12,118 nucleotides of DNA from Candidatus Cloacimonas sp. SDB (GTDB taxonomy: Bacteria; Cloacimonadota; Cloacimonadia; Cloacimonadales; TCS61): NCBI GenBank assembly GCA_001412425.1, contig LKUH01000313.1:1-12118 (forward strand), written 5' to 3'. A program made the position numbers and the translations under genes. Below the pieces are notes generated by a model. It did no database searches and had not been told where the DNA came from. It was given only the letters and a program-made list of their open reading frames with translations. This document shows positions 1 to 7,015 of this stretch, piece after piece; positions within the stretch are counted from its first letter, which is position 1; each line of letters opens with the position of its first letter.

Positions 1-541
1 GAAAGAAAAAATTATTCCTCCGGAAGTCTCAAATGTACTGGTAACTACGCTTTTCAATGAAGAAAAGGCAGCGATGGTTATAAGCGGTCCCTGGTTCAGA
101 GGTGAGATCGCTGATGATGTGCCCTATGAAATCGAACTGCTTCCCATCATTTCCGAGGTAAATCAGAGAGCGATGCCTTTTATGAGTTCGGAAGGTGTTA
201 TGATGTCTACTCAAAGCCGGAATAAGGATAAAGCTTTCCAGGTAATGGAATTTCTGATCAGTGATGAAGCAGCCTTTATAATGGCGACAGAGGGCAATCA
301 ACCGGTAGCAAATAAGCATGTTTACGATAGACCGGAAATTGCCGAGGACAAGTATTTACCCAAATTTAAGGAACAGATCGGCTATTCTCTTCCCATGCCC
401 AGTATTCCCCAGATGACCTTTGTCTGGTCACCGGCTTCAACTGCCAACCAGGCAATAATAAACGGGAAAGATCCTAAAGCTGAGCTGGATAAAGCTCAGG
501 AGACTATAATTAATAATCTGAAAGCAGCAGGTTTTAAATAA
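1..541 (+). CDS. malE: Maltodextrin-type ABC transporter solute-binding protein, C-terminal part (5' end outside window)
   Basis: The reading frame is open from base 2 to the TAA at 539-541, giving the last 179 residues; the N-terminus and signal peptide lie left of the window. The product would be the periplasmic sugar-binding subunit that delivers oligosaccharide to MalFG. Visible family traits are the MVISGPWFRGEI segment (the 'GPW' stretch typical of the second lobe of maltose-type binding proteins), a following L-P-I-I, an SxEGVMMST stretch, KAFQVMEFLISDEAA (the helix with the usual 'A..F..FL.s.e'), and a C-terminal helix rich in A, K and N after GKDPKAELDKAQ. It lies 9 bp upstream of malF and is surely co-transcribed with it. 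The substrate as maltodextrin is inferred from the neighbouring malQ and Glucodextran_C-like genes; the sequence alone supports only a family 1 or 8 binding protein for an oligosaccharide. Confidence 0.88.
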   Translation, partial: KEKIIPPEVSNVLVTTLFNEEKAAMVISGPWFRGEIADDVPYEIELLPIISEVNQRAMPFMSSEGVMMSTQSRNKDKAFQVMEFLISDEAAFIMATEGNQPVANKHVYDRPEIAEDKYLPKFKEQIGYSLPMPSIPQMTFVWSPASTANQAIINGKDPKAELDKAQETIINNLKAAGFK

Positions 542-550
542 GAAGGTGTA

Positions 551-2365
551 ATGGTAAGGCATAAATCCTGGCGCATAATAGCAATAATTGCAATAATTTT
601 GGGATTTACATTAATCCTGAATCGGCTTTTTTTATCGACTAAAGCAAAATTATCGGTTATGTATACGGGTGATCTGGGCTATTATGCTTCCAAGGTAATC
701 TCCGAGATAGAGATTTACGTGAAATCAGAAACACCGGAATCTATTGAAAGTGAAAATAATATTCAGTTCATGATATTAGAACTGAAAGAAAAGTTTCCCG
801 ATATAAATGTTGCAGCTTTGGTGGAAGGCAGAGAATTTATTGCCCATACAGATGGTTCGATCTCAGGTACCAGGATCAACAAGGAGATCTTTGATGCTCA
901 AAGAGAATTGATCAGAAATGCCAGAGAAAGCGAATCAGAATCACCATATTTCATCTGGCAGCAATCTGAAACTGATGAGCGCTACTATACAATTTATTAT
1001 CCTGTTGAGATTGATAATGAAATAATCGGACTGGTTTATCTGGAGATAAATGATCAAACCCTGCTTCCGGTTGATTTCTCCTTTCCCATATTATTCATTT
1101 TTATGGCTGTGCTGGCTTTGGTTATTATAATTATCGATACTTTACTGCCCAGATTCAGTTTTATTCCGGGAATACTTTTATTTCTCTTCACGATAATTCT
1201 GATCATTAATCTGATGACAGTGAAATTCCAGAACAATATTGAGGAATGGAGTACTAATCTCGCAGTAGAGTTCAAGGAGCTGGAAACAGAATTAGTTGCA
1301 AATGGATATTTCGTAGAAATCCCGGTGGAACAGATGGAACTTCCCATCAAGACATCAGTTAGCAACTGGAAAGTTACATTATCTTTTTTAGGATTTCTTC
1401 TGATCTTATTTGTTCTTACCGGTCTGATGGAAAGATTTATTGATACTTTTATCGAGCACAGACTTGCTTATGCCTATATATTGCCTGCCATGTTCGGTGT
1501 TTTTCTTCTGGTTTTTTTTCCTTTTGTCTATGGATTCCTGATTGGATTTACAGATTATAATCTAACCAATTTCGGCGGTGACCTGATCGAATATTTCAGT
1601 AATTTTGATAATTACGGATTTAATAATTTTATCAATATACTGAAAGTAGTAAGTTTCAGAGATTACAGTAATTTTTACTTCACTCTCACACATACAATAC
1701 TCTGGACAGTTTTGAACCTGATTTTCCATGTAGGAATTGGTGTTGCCCTGGCTTTAATACTGAATGACATAAGATTGAGGGGTCGGACGATTTTCAGAAT
1801 TCTGCTGATTTTACCCTGGGCAATTCCCAATTATATAACAGCCCTTATCTGGCGAGGTATGTTCCATAAACAATTCGGTGCGGTCAATGGTTTCCTTGAG
1901 CTTCTGGGAATAGAACCGATCAGCTGGTTTACAGCACCTGTCACTGCTTTTCTGGCGAATCTGGCGACCAATGTCTGGCTGGGCTTTCCCTTCATGATGA
2001 TCATAGCTCTGGGAGCCTTGCAGAGTATTCCGAGAGAATTATATGAAGCTTCGGCAATTGACGGCTCCAGTAAATGGCAATCCTTCTGGAATGTCACTTT
2101 CCCATTATTAAGACCGGCTATGGTACCAGCCGTAATACTGGGTACAATCTGGACTTTTAATCAATTCAATGTAATTTATCTTGTTTCCGGGGGCGGACCT
2201 GATGGAGCTACGGAACTTCTGATTACGGATGCATACAAGTTAGCATTCGAACAATACAGATATGGTTATGCAGCAGCTTATTGTATAATAATTTTTGCAG
2301 TACTCCTTACTTATGGAATCGTTACTTCCAGGGTTACACGTGCAACTAAAGGAGTGTATGAATGA
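551..2365 (+). CDS. malF: MalF-type sugar ABC permease with an N-terminal extracytoplasmic Cache-like domain
   Basis: Membrane permease subunit that pairs with MalG to form the translocation channel. The C-terminal 300 residues (about 305-604) are a complete binding-protein-dependent permease: a first helix ending GFTDYNLTN, six predicted helices in all, and the EAA loop at 498-522 (YEASAIDGS...FPLLRP) that contacts MalK. The protein is 604 residues, against about 290 for minimal permeases and 514 for E. coli MalF. The extra N-terminus has a helix at 8-27, an extracytoplasmic domain at about 28-176, helices near 177-196 and 203-223, a 50-residue helical extracytoplasmic loop, and a fourth helix at 274-293. 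The first domain contains VEGREFIAHTDGSISGTRI (91-109) and YYTIYYPVEIDNEIIGLVYL (145-164), a pattern like Cache/PAS-type sensor folds; this is recognised by eye only. The start ATG has an AAGG at 543-546. Its stop overlaps the malG start. The sensory role is inference. Confidence 0.92.
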   Translation: MVRHKSWRIIAIIAIILGFTLILNRLFLSTKAKLSVMYTGDLGYYASKVISEIEIYVKSETPESIESENNIQFMILELKEKFPDINVAALVEGREFIAHTDGSISGTRINKEIFDAQRELIRNARESESESPYFIWQQSETDERYYTIYYPVEIDNEIIGLVYLEINDQTLLPVDFSFPILFIFMAVLALVIIIIDTLLPRFSFIPGILLFLFTIILIINLMTVKFQNNIEEWSTNLAVEFKELETELVANGYFVEIPVEQMELPIKTSVSNWKVTLSFLGFLLILFVLTGLMERFIDTFIEHRLAYAYILPAMFGVFLLVFFPFVYGFLIGFTDYNLTNFGGDLIEYFSNFDNYGFNNFINILKVVSFRDYSNFYFTLTHTILWTVLNLIFHVGIGVALALILNDIRLRGRTIFRILLILPWAIPNYITALIWRGMFHKQFGAVNGFLELLGIEPISWFTAPVTAFLANLATNVWLGFPFMMIIALGALQSIPRELYEASAIDGSSKWQSFWNVTFPLLRPAMVPAVILGTIWTFNQFNVIYLVSGGGPDGATELLITDAYKLAFEQYRYGYAAAYCIIIFAVLLTYGIVTSRVTRATKGVYE

Positions 2366-3198
2366 TCAATAGAAGAAGTAAATTTTCCATCTTTCTTACC
2401 TATGCAATCCTGATAATTGTAACAGGAATCACAATATATCCTGTACTGTGGGTCATTAAAGTTGCTTTTGGTGGTACATCTCTTTTAAGTACTTCATTGA
2501 GCTTGATTCCGGACGATTTTTCCTTTGATAACTTTGTCATAGTTTTTACGGAGAAACCATTTTTGACCTGGCTGAGGAATAGTGTAATTGTTTCATTTGT
2601 TACAACAATCTCAAGTTTGTTTCTGGCGACGACTGCGGCCTATGCTTTTTCCCGCTTCAGATTTCCAGGTCAACGTTCCGGTATGTTATCGCTTTTAATT
2701 ACTCAGATGTTTCCGGGAGTATTGATGATCATTCCTCAATTTATTTTGATTTCTAAAGTACTGCATTTGTACGGATCTCTCTGGGGGCTGGTAATAATCT
2801 ATTCAACTACAGCGCTGCCTTTTTCCATCTGGGTGCTGAAAGGTTATTTCGATACGATCCCGATCTCTCTGGAGGAATCTGCTACAATTGATGGAGCATC
2901 CAAAGGCAGGATCTTCTGGCAGATAATAATACCATTAAGCAAACCGTCTATTGCAATAACCGGATTATTTTCTTTTATGACAGCCTGGAACGAATTTATT
3001 CTGGCTGCTACATTTTTAGATGATGAAATGAAGTACACTTTACCAGTGGGTTTACGTGATATGGTAGGTGAGTTTGGGGCTGAATGGGGAAATTTTGCCG
3101 CCTCTTCGATTTTAGTGGCAATACCTGTTGTTGTTATGTTTATGATGTTTCAGAAGTTCCTTGTTTCCGGTTTAACAGCAGGTGGTGTTAAAGGATAG
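2362..3198 (+). CDS. malG: MalG-type sugar ABC permease
   Basis: Second permease subunit of the importer. At 278 residues it has the normal length for MalG, with an N-terminal helix (about 9-35), helices near 73-98, 108-132, 140-160, 196-217 and 245-267, and a clear EAA loop at 171-195 (EESATIDGASKGRIFWQ... then PLSKP) for docking on the ATPase. The C-terminus ends SGLTAGGVKG, the characteristic MalG-family tail. The ATG overlaps the malF TGA in an ATGA arrangement and is preceded by AAAGGAG at 2348-2354, inside malF, so translation is probably coupled and the two permeases made in equal amounts. Nothing is unusual about it apart from its extended partner. Substrate specificity cannot be read from the sequence and is inferred from the locus. 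Confidence 0.95.
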   Translation: MINRRSKFSIFLTYAILIIVTGITIYPVLWVIKVAFGGTSLLSTSLSLIPDDFSFDNFVIVFTEKPFLTWLRNSVIVSFVTTISSLFLATTAAYAFSRFRFPGQRSGMLSLLITQMFPGVLMIIPQFILISKVLHLYGSLWGLVIIYSTTALPFSIWVLKGYFDTIPISLEESATIDGASKGRIFWQIIIPLSKPSIAITGLFSFMTAWNEFILAATFLDDEMKYTLPVGLRDMVGEFGAEWGNFAASSILVAIPVVVMFMMFQKFLVSGLTAGGVKG

Positions 3199-3207
3199 AT
3201 AGATTGT

Positions 3208-3217
3208 AAAAGGAGGT
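3208..3217 (+). promoter_or_regulatory. Strong Shine-Dalgarno site before the first Glucodextran_C-like gene
   Basis: The bases AAAAGGAGGT lie 3 to 12 bases before the ATG at 3221 and match the 16S rRNA anti-Shine-Dalgarno sequence almost perfectly. This is stronger than the site before malF, suggesting the secreted protein is made at a higher level than the membrane subunits. The level effect is inference. Confidence 0.7.
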
Positions 3218-3220
3218 TAT

Positions 3221-4054
3221 ATGAGAAGTAGCAGAGTAATTCTTGCCCTGGTAGTTGTAATAATGTTAATTTCCAACTTACTTATGGCAGGAACCAAGAT
3301 CGAGTTTAAAGATCCGAAAGGAGACGACAAGGGTCCGGGTTATTATACATATCCTACAGACCCCATATATGTGGCCGGCTCCTTTGATCTACTGAGTGCA
3401 ACTATCGAAGATAAGGGTAGCGAAATTGATTTCAGGATTAATTTTAATGCTCCGGTTACTTTTAACTGGGGTGATTTCTGGGATGTTCAACAACTTCAGA
3501 TCTATCTGGATTTTGATAAGGTAGAAGGTTCTGGACGCACAGAAACTATTCCCGGAACACAGGTTTTGATCGATCCGGCCAATGCCTGGGAAAAAGTGAT
3601 CTTTATTGATCCTCATACCGTGGCCAAGATCAATGGTGAGATCGAGTTGAAGGCAGCTCATATGAAAGAAGATATTGTACTGCCCAGCAAGATCAAACCG
3701 ATCGGAAAATCTATTAAAGCTACAGTGAAGAAAGAAGACCTGGGTATAGGTGAAGACGTTGATATCACCCAATGGGGTTATGGTATTTTAATGCTGAGTG
3801 CGACAGGTTTTCCGGGAAATTGGTGCGTTCTAATGCGCCGTGTGAATGAGTATAATGGTCAGCACCGCTTCGGAAATGGAGCCGATGGCGCTGGAGATCC
3901 GAATGTAATGGACCTGTTTGCCGGTAATGCTGATGGTTCTGATGATGAAGCTCAGCTGCAGTATGATATGCTGGATGACTGGGAGAGCGGCATGGATCCG
4001 GAAGAAACAGAAGATGATGTTTTAACGACAATAAAACTGGTTTATCCTGAATAA
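3221..4054 (+). CDS. Secreted Glucodextran_C / DOMON-like protein (first copy)
   Basis: A 277-residue exported protein. Residues 1-23 form a signal peptide (basic RSSR, long hydrophobic core, likely cleavage after LMA). The mature part matches, as recalled, the C-terminal module of glucodextranase: FKDPKGDDKGPGYYTYPTDP (29-48), GSFDLLSATIE (53-63), LQIYLDFDKVEGSGRTET (92-109), PGTQV and AWEKVIF (111-128), WGYGILMLSATGF (185-197), and GDPNVMDLF near 225-233. In glucodextranase this module follows the catalytic domain and is thought to bind carbohydrate or cell wall; here it stands alone with no hydrolase, so binding rather than catalysis is expected. The tail from about 238 is very acidic. No lipobox cysteine is present, so it should be periplasmic or secreted. 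It lies 22 bp after malG and 20 bp before the porin gene, in one operon. Family call is fairly sure; function is inferred. Confidence 0.85.
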   Translation: MRSSRVILALVVVIMLISNLLMAGTKIEFKDPKGDDKGPGYYTYPTDPIYVAGSFDLLSATIEDKGSEIDFRINFNAPVTFNWGDFWDVQQLQIYLDFDKVEGSGRTETIPGTQVLIDPANAWEKVIFIDPHTVAKINGEIELKAAHMKEDIVLPSKIKPIGKSIKATVKKEDLGIGEDVDITQWGYGILMLSATGFPGNWCVLMRRVNEYNGQHRFGNGADGAGDPNVMDLFAGNADGSDDEAQLQYDMLDDWESGMDPEETEDDVLTTIKLVYPE

Positions 4055-4062
4055 ACCAAATT

Positions 4063-4068
4063 AGGAGG
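4063..4068 (+). promoter_or_regulatory. Strong Shine-Dalgarno site before the porin-like gene
   Basis: AGGAGG ends 6 bases before the ATG at 4075, an optimal spacing. It supports the chosen start, which also places a good signal peptide at the N-terminus, and fits high-level synthesis of an outer-membrane protein. Confidence 0.65.
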
Positions 4069-4074
4069 GAGTAT

Positions 4075-5895
4075 ATGACTAAAAAATTAATGATTATTGG
4101 TTTAGTCTTGCTGTTCGTAAGTTCAGTATTTGCAGAAGTACGAGTTGATTGGGGTGGAAACCTTTACAATCAGTTTCGTTGGACAAATGCAATGGCAGGA
4201 TACGGTCCTCACACCAGTCCTGGTGAAGGACGTGACAGTGAAAGATATGGAAATTTCGTGAGAACTGAAGCTCAGTTCGAAATGAATGCTACTGTAAGTC
4301 AGTATGTGAAGGTTTATCTGAGAATCAAAACTATCTTTGATTCAGATGATCCAGGAGCATCAAATGACAACAGTGCTAATGCATCGGCCTGGATGACCTA
4401 TTGGGATGATACAACCGGCTGGTTCAAATTGAGAGGTTTCAAGATCGATTTTATGCCACCCTGGGAAATGGTCGATCAGATCACCTTAGGTACACCAATG
4501 GGACTGCGTTTCAGCCGCTGGTTCATGGCAGACAGACGCTATATTGACAGAGACAATGCTAAAGGTATTTATGTGATGGGTCACTTTGGAGAGATGAAAT
4601 GGAACTTCATAAGAATGTGGCAAGCAAATTGGCAGGGATACAACTGGGGTACAGGCGGATTCCTGGCTGAAGATGCTACTTATGCAATTAACCTGAACAA
4701 TTACTTCACAGATGAATTCTATTTCGCTCTTGATGGTGTAATGTACATGGATACAGAATTCGATCCGGAAGATGTGGACAATCCTAACTGGGATGGTATC
4801 ACAGATGCTGAGGATTCTAACGGAGCTATGGCTGCAATGGCCAGATATATTGCCTATGGACTGGGAATTAGCGGTACCTATGATTTCTCAGATGTAATGG
4901 GATTAGGTTATAATGTAATGTATACCGGTCAGATGCATGATGAAGATTCCGCTGATGAAGATGGTGATAACATAGTTGATGACTGGGCAGACTGGTGGCC
5001 CAGCCCGAAATATACTTCAGTTGGATCACCCAGTTTCATCTTTACTTTCAATTCAACAGATCCATTTGATAATGGTTTCAGCCCCAAGGCTCAGTTCTTT
5101 ATGATCGATGAAAACTATATCTCTTACTGGGGCTCCAGAAGGGAACATGACCTGCTGATGATCGATGGTGGTATTGATGGTATCAGGAATGTTTACGGTA
5201 CAAGACTCGGTCTACAGACCTTCCTCTGGGGTGGTGATCAGATCGGTGTTCGTCATGAATTCCGTGATATTGATTTCCTGAGACTGGGTGAAGGAATGGT
5301 TGAATCTCCAGTCGGTTACATGGGTGGAACGTTTGACTTCGATTTCGACCTGGATGCAGCTACTGTTATGGGCCAGTTCAACTATCTCACAGCTACCAAT
5401 AATACCGGTGGTGCTACTGATGAAGAAGATGACCTTTATGACGGTGATGGTGACATGTATCTGGCTCCCAGAGACTTCAGCGGTATGGTTGGAGGTCTGG
5501 GTGTTATGACCCAGGTTTCAGGTGTAAAACTGGGAATTAACGTAAGATATGGTAACTGGTCAGACGGGGTTGATGAAGATAATGAAATGGATGATATCAA
5601 CACCATGGCTATGGTTATCGAACCGGTAGTTTCCAAACAACTTAGCCCTGCACTTAATTTGGAATTGAAACCCAGATACCAGACTGTTGTAGATGAGTAT
5701 GGTGAGGATGCTGACAGTAAAACTACCTGCAATGACATTGTAATTCAGCATAAATGGGTTTATAATTTTGGCGGATTAGACTTCTGGTTAAGAGGTGAGC
5801 ATGTGATTGGTTCAACTGAAACTGAAACAGACAGAGCAGACAAATACGAATACACAACTCATACACTGCATGCCGCCTGGGAAGTTAAATTCTAG
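4075..5895 (+). CDS. Putative outer-membrane beta-barrel porin for maltodextrins
   Basis: A 606-residue exported protein. Residues 1-20 are a signal peptide (MTKK, hydrophobic core, VFA cleavage site). The mature chain alternates short amphipathic stretches rich in Y, F, W and G (for example YVKVYLRIKT, LGLQTFLWG, VKLGINVRYG) with acidic polar loops, and it ends AAWEVKF; a terminal Phe after alternating hydrophobic residues is the usual signal for barrel insertion. It is longer than LamB (about 420 residues) and I do not recognise a named family, although the start (VDWGGNLYNQFRWTNA) recalls alginate-export-type or major porins of FCB-group bacteria. Residues 175-192 carry four Trp and one Tyr, which could form an aromatic sugar track. 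Several Asp-rich loops (about 240-250, 291-303, 447-460) resemble calcium-binding repeats. Its place between transporter genes suggests it is the outer-membrane entry route; this is inference. Confidence 0.8.
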   Translation: MTKKLMIIGLVLLFVSSVFAEVRVDWGGNLYNQFRWTNAMAGYGPHTSPGEGRDSERYGNFVRTEAQFEMNATVSQYVKVYLRIKTIFDSDDPGASNDNSANASAWMTYWDDTTGWFKLRGFKIDFMPPWEMVDQITLGTPMGLRFSRWFMADRRYIDRDNAKGIYVMGHFGEMKWNFIRMWQANWQGYNWGTGGFLAEDATYAINLNNYFTDEFYFALDGVMYMDTEFDPEDVDNPNWDGITDAEDSNGAMAAMARYIAYGLGISGTYDFSDVMGLGYNVMYTGQMHDEDSADEDGDNIVDDWADWWPSPKYTSVGSPSFIFTFNSTDPFDNGFSPKAQFFMIDENYISYWGSRREHDLLMIDGGIDGIRNVYGTRLGLQTFLWGGDQIGVRHEFRDIDFLRLGEGMVESPVGYMGGTFDFDFDLDAATVMGQFNYLTATNNTGGATDEEDDLYDGDGDMYLAPRDFSGMVGGLGVMTQVSGVKLGINVRYGNWSDGVDEDNEMDDINTMAMVIEPVVSKQLSPALNLELKPRYQTVVDEYGEDADSKTTCNDIVIQHKWVYNFGGLDFWLRGEHVIGSTETETDRADKYEYTTHTLHAAWEVKF

Positions 5896-5904
5896 GAAGT
5901 TCAT

Positions 5905-5942
5905 CTGGATGGGTCTGTAACAGGACCCATCCAGTTTCTTTT
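5905..5942 (+). terminator. Intra-cluster intrinsic terminator or attenuator hairpin
   Basis: A perfect 11-bp inverted repeat, CTGGATGGGTC (5905-5915) and GACCCATCCAG (5924-5934), encloses an 8-base loop and is followed directly by TTTCTTTT (5935-5942). This is a standard rho-independent terminator starting 9 bp after the porin stop codon. The next gene begins only 3 bases after the T-tract on the same strand, so the hairpin probably allows partial read-through and separates high porin expression from lower expression of the downstream gene and malK. It may also protect the upstream mRNA 3' end. Structure is seen directly; the expression effect is inferred. Confidence 0.85.
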
Positions 5943-5945
5943 GAA

Positions 5946-6995
5946 ATGAAAAAAAATATTATAATAAGTTGTATTATATTAGTAATTTCTGTTTTATTAA
6001 ATGCAGATGTTCTGTTCAAATTGGATGATCCATTGGGAGATGATTACGGGAACGGAAGTGTCATCTATCCTGAAAATCCGATGTTCGATGAACCGATCTT
6101 CGACCTGATCTCGTTCGAATTTAGTGAAAAAGAAGAGAACTACATTTTCAATTTCACTTTTGCCGCCAGGATCAATCCTGTAAAACATGCTGAATTTCAG
6201 TTCAGTTATGACCTTCCTGATGACTTTATTTTACCATTGATCCATATTTATATTGATAAGGATCATATGAAAAATTCCGGATTTACGGAAACTGTTTTCG
6301 GCACAAATATATTATTAGAAGAGGAAAGTGGTTGGGAAAAAGCAGTTATCATAGCTTCAATGCCGCAAAGGTATAGTGGTGAACTGGAACGGTTACAACC
6401 AGAATTATATCGCAATATAACCGTCCTGGGTCCTTTACTTTCCAAAGATGAAAAAACAATTTCTGCAAGAGTTGCCAAACGCAATCTGGGTGAGATCAAC
6501 GAGGATTGGGGATTTGCTGTATTAGTGATGAGCCAGGATTTCTCCCAGACAATCCGCAAGAATATTTATATAAGAGAAGTGAACTCAACCGCATCCCAAT
6601 TCAATTTTGGGGGTGGGCATAGTAGTATATTAAAAGATTTTGACCCCAATGTGATCGATCTGCTGGTTCCTCCCGGCAGTGATCAGAAACGAGTTTTAAA
6701 TTCTTACGATCAGGAGAATAAGAAGCTGGCAGAATTGCAGGCTGTGTATCCTTACACCTCAAGTTTAATATCTAACAAAGCAGTTGGAGAAGTTAAACAG
6801 GTTTCGAGTGATAAGGTTGTTATTAACCTGGGTTCAGAAAATGGTGTTGAAGTAGGCTCCCAATTGATTATTAATCATAAGATAGTTGTAATTGCCGAAG
6901 ATGTATTTGCTCAGCTTACGATTGCTTCCCTTAAAGCTGGATCTTCCCATTTAGAAATAACTGAAGGTATGAAAGTAACTTTGTTAAATAAATGA
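5946..6995 (+). CDS. Secreted Glucodextran_C-like protein (second copy) with an extra C-terminal beta domain
   Basis: A 349-residue exported protein. The first 20 residues (MKKN, isoleucine-rich core, LNA cleavage site) form a signal peptide. Residues 23-268 repeat the order of motifs in the first copy: LDDPLGDDYGNGSVIYPENP (26-45), IFDLISFEFS (51-60), IHIYIDKDHMKNSGFTET (99-116), FGTNI and GWEKAVI (118-135), WGFAVLVMSQDFS (188-200), FDPNVIDLL (232-240) and LQAVYP (264-269). From about 279 it adds a domain absent from the first copy: GEVKQVSSDKVVINLGSENG (281-300), VEVGSQL and a closing EGMKVTL, resembling the small beta-barrel found at the FlgT C-terminus. The start ATG has no recognisable Shine-Dalgarno sequence and lies 3 bases after the T-tract of the upstream terminator, but it is the only start giving a signal peptide. 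Divergence from the first copy suggests an old duplication. Likely a periplasmic or surface glucan-binding component; function is inferred. Confidence 0.82.
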   Translation: MKKNIIISCIILVISVLLNADVLFKLDDPLGDDYGNGSVIYPENPMFDEPIFDLISFEFSEKEENYIFNFTFAARINPVKHAEFQFSYDLPDDFILPLIHIYIDKDHMKNSGFTETVFGTNILLEEESGWEKAVIIASMPQRYSGELERLQPELYRNITVLGPLLSKDEKTISARVAKRNLGEINEDWGFAVLVMSQDFSQTIRKNIYIREVNSTASQFNFGGGHSSILKDFDPNVIDLLVPPGSDQKRVLNSYDQENKKLAELQAVYPYTSSLISNKAVGEVKQVSSDKVVINLGSENGVEVGSQLIINHKIVVIAEDVFAQLTIASLKAGSSHLEITEGMKVTLLNK

Positions 6996-7005
6996 ATTAA
7001 GGCTG

Positions 7006-7012
7006 GAGGAGA
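7006..7012 (+). promoter_or_regulatory. Shine-Dalgarno site for malK
   Basis: A GGAGGAG stretch lies a few bases before the ATG at 7016. It fixes the malK start and makes malK independently translatable even though the preceding gene has no visible ribosome-binding site. Confidence 0.6.
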
Positions 7013-7015
7013 TAA

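Noticed and set aside
3765..4031. Minus-strand open frame opposite the first Glucodextran_C-like gene
   Set aside because: It has a His/Ser-rich low-complexity composition, no ribosome site, and lies opposite a convincing gene; a shadow frame.
5946..6000. Possible lipoprotein signal in the second Glucodextran_C-like protein (Cys9)
   Set aside because: Cys9 lies inside the hydrophobic core only eight residues from the start, too early for a lipobox; LNA at 18-20 is a better ordinary cleavage site.
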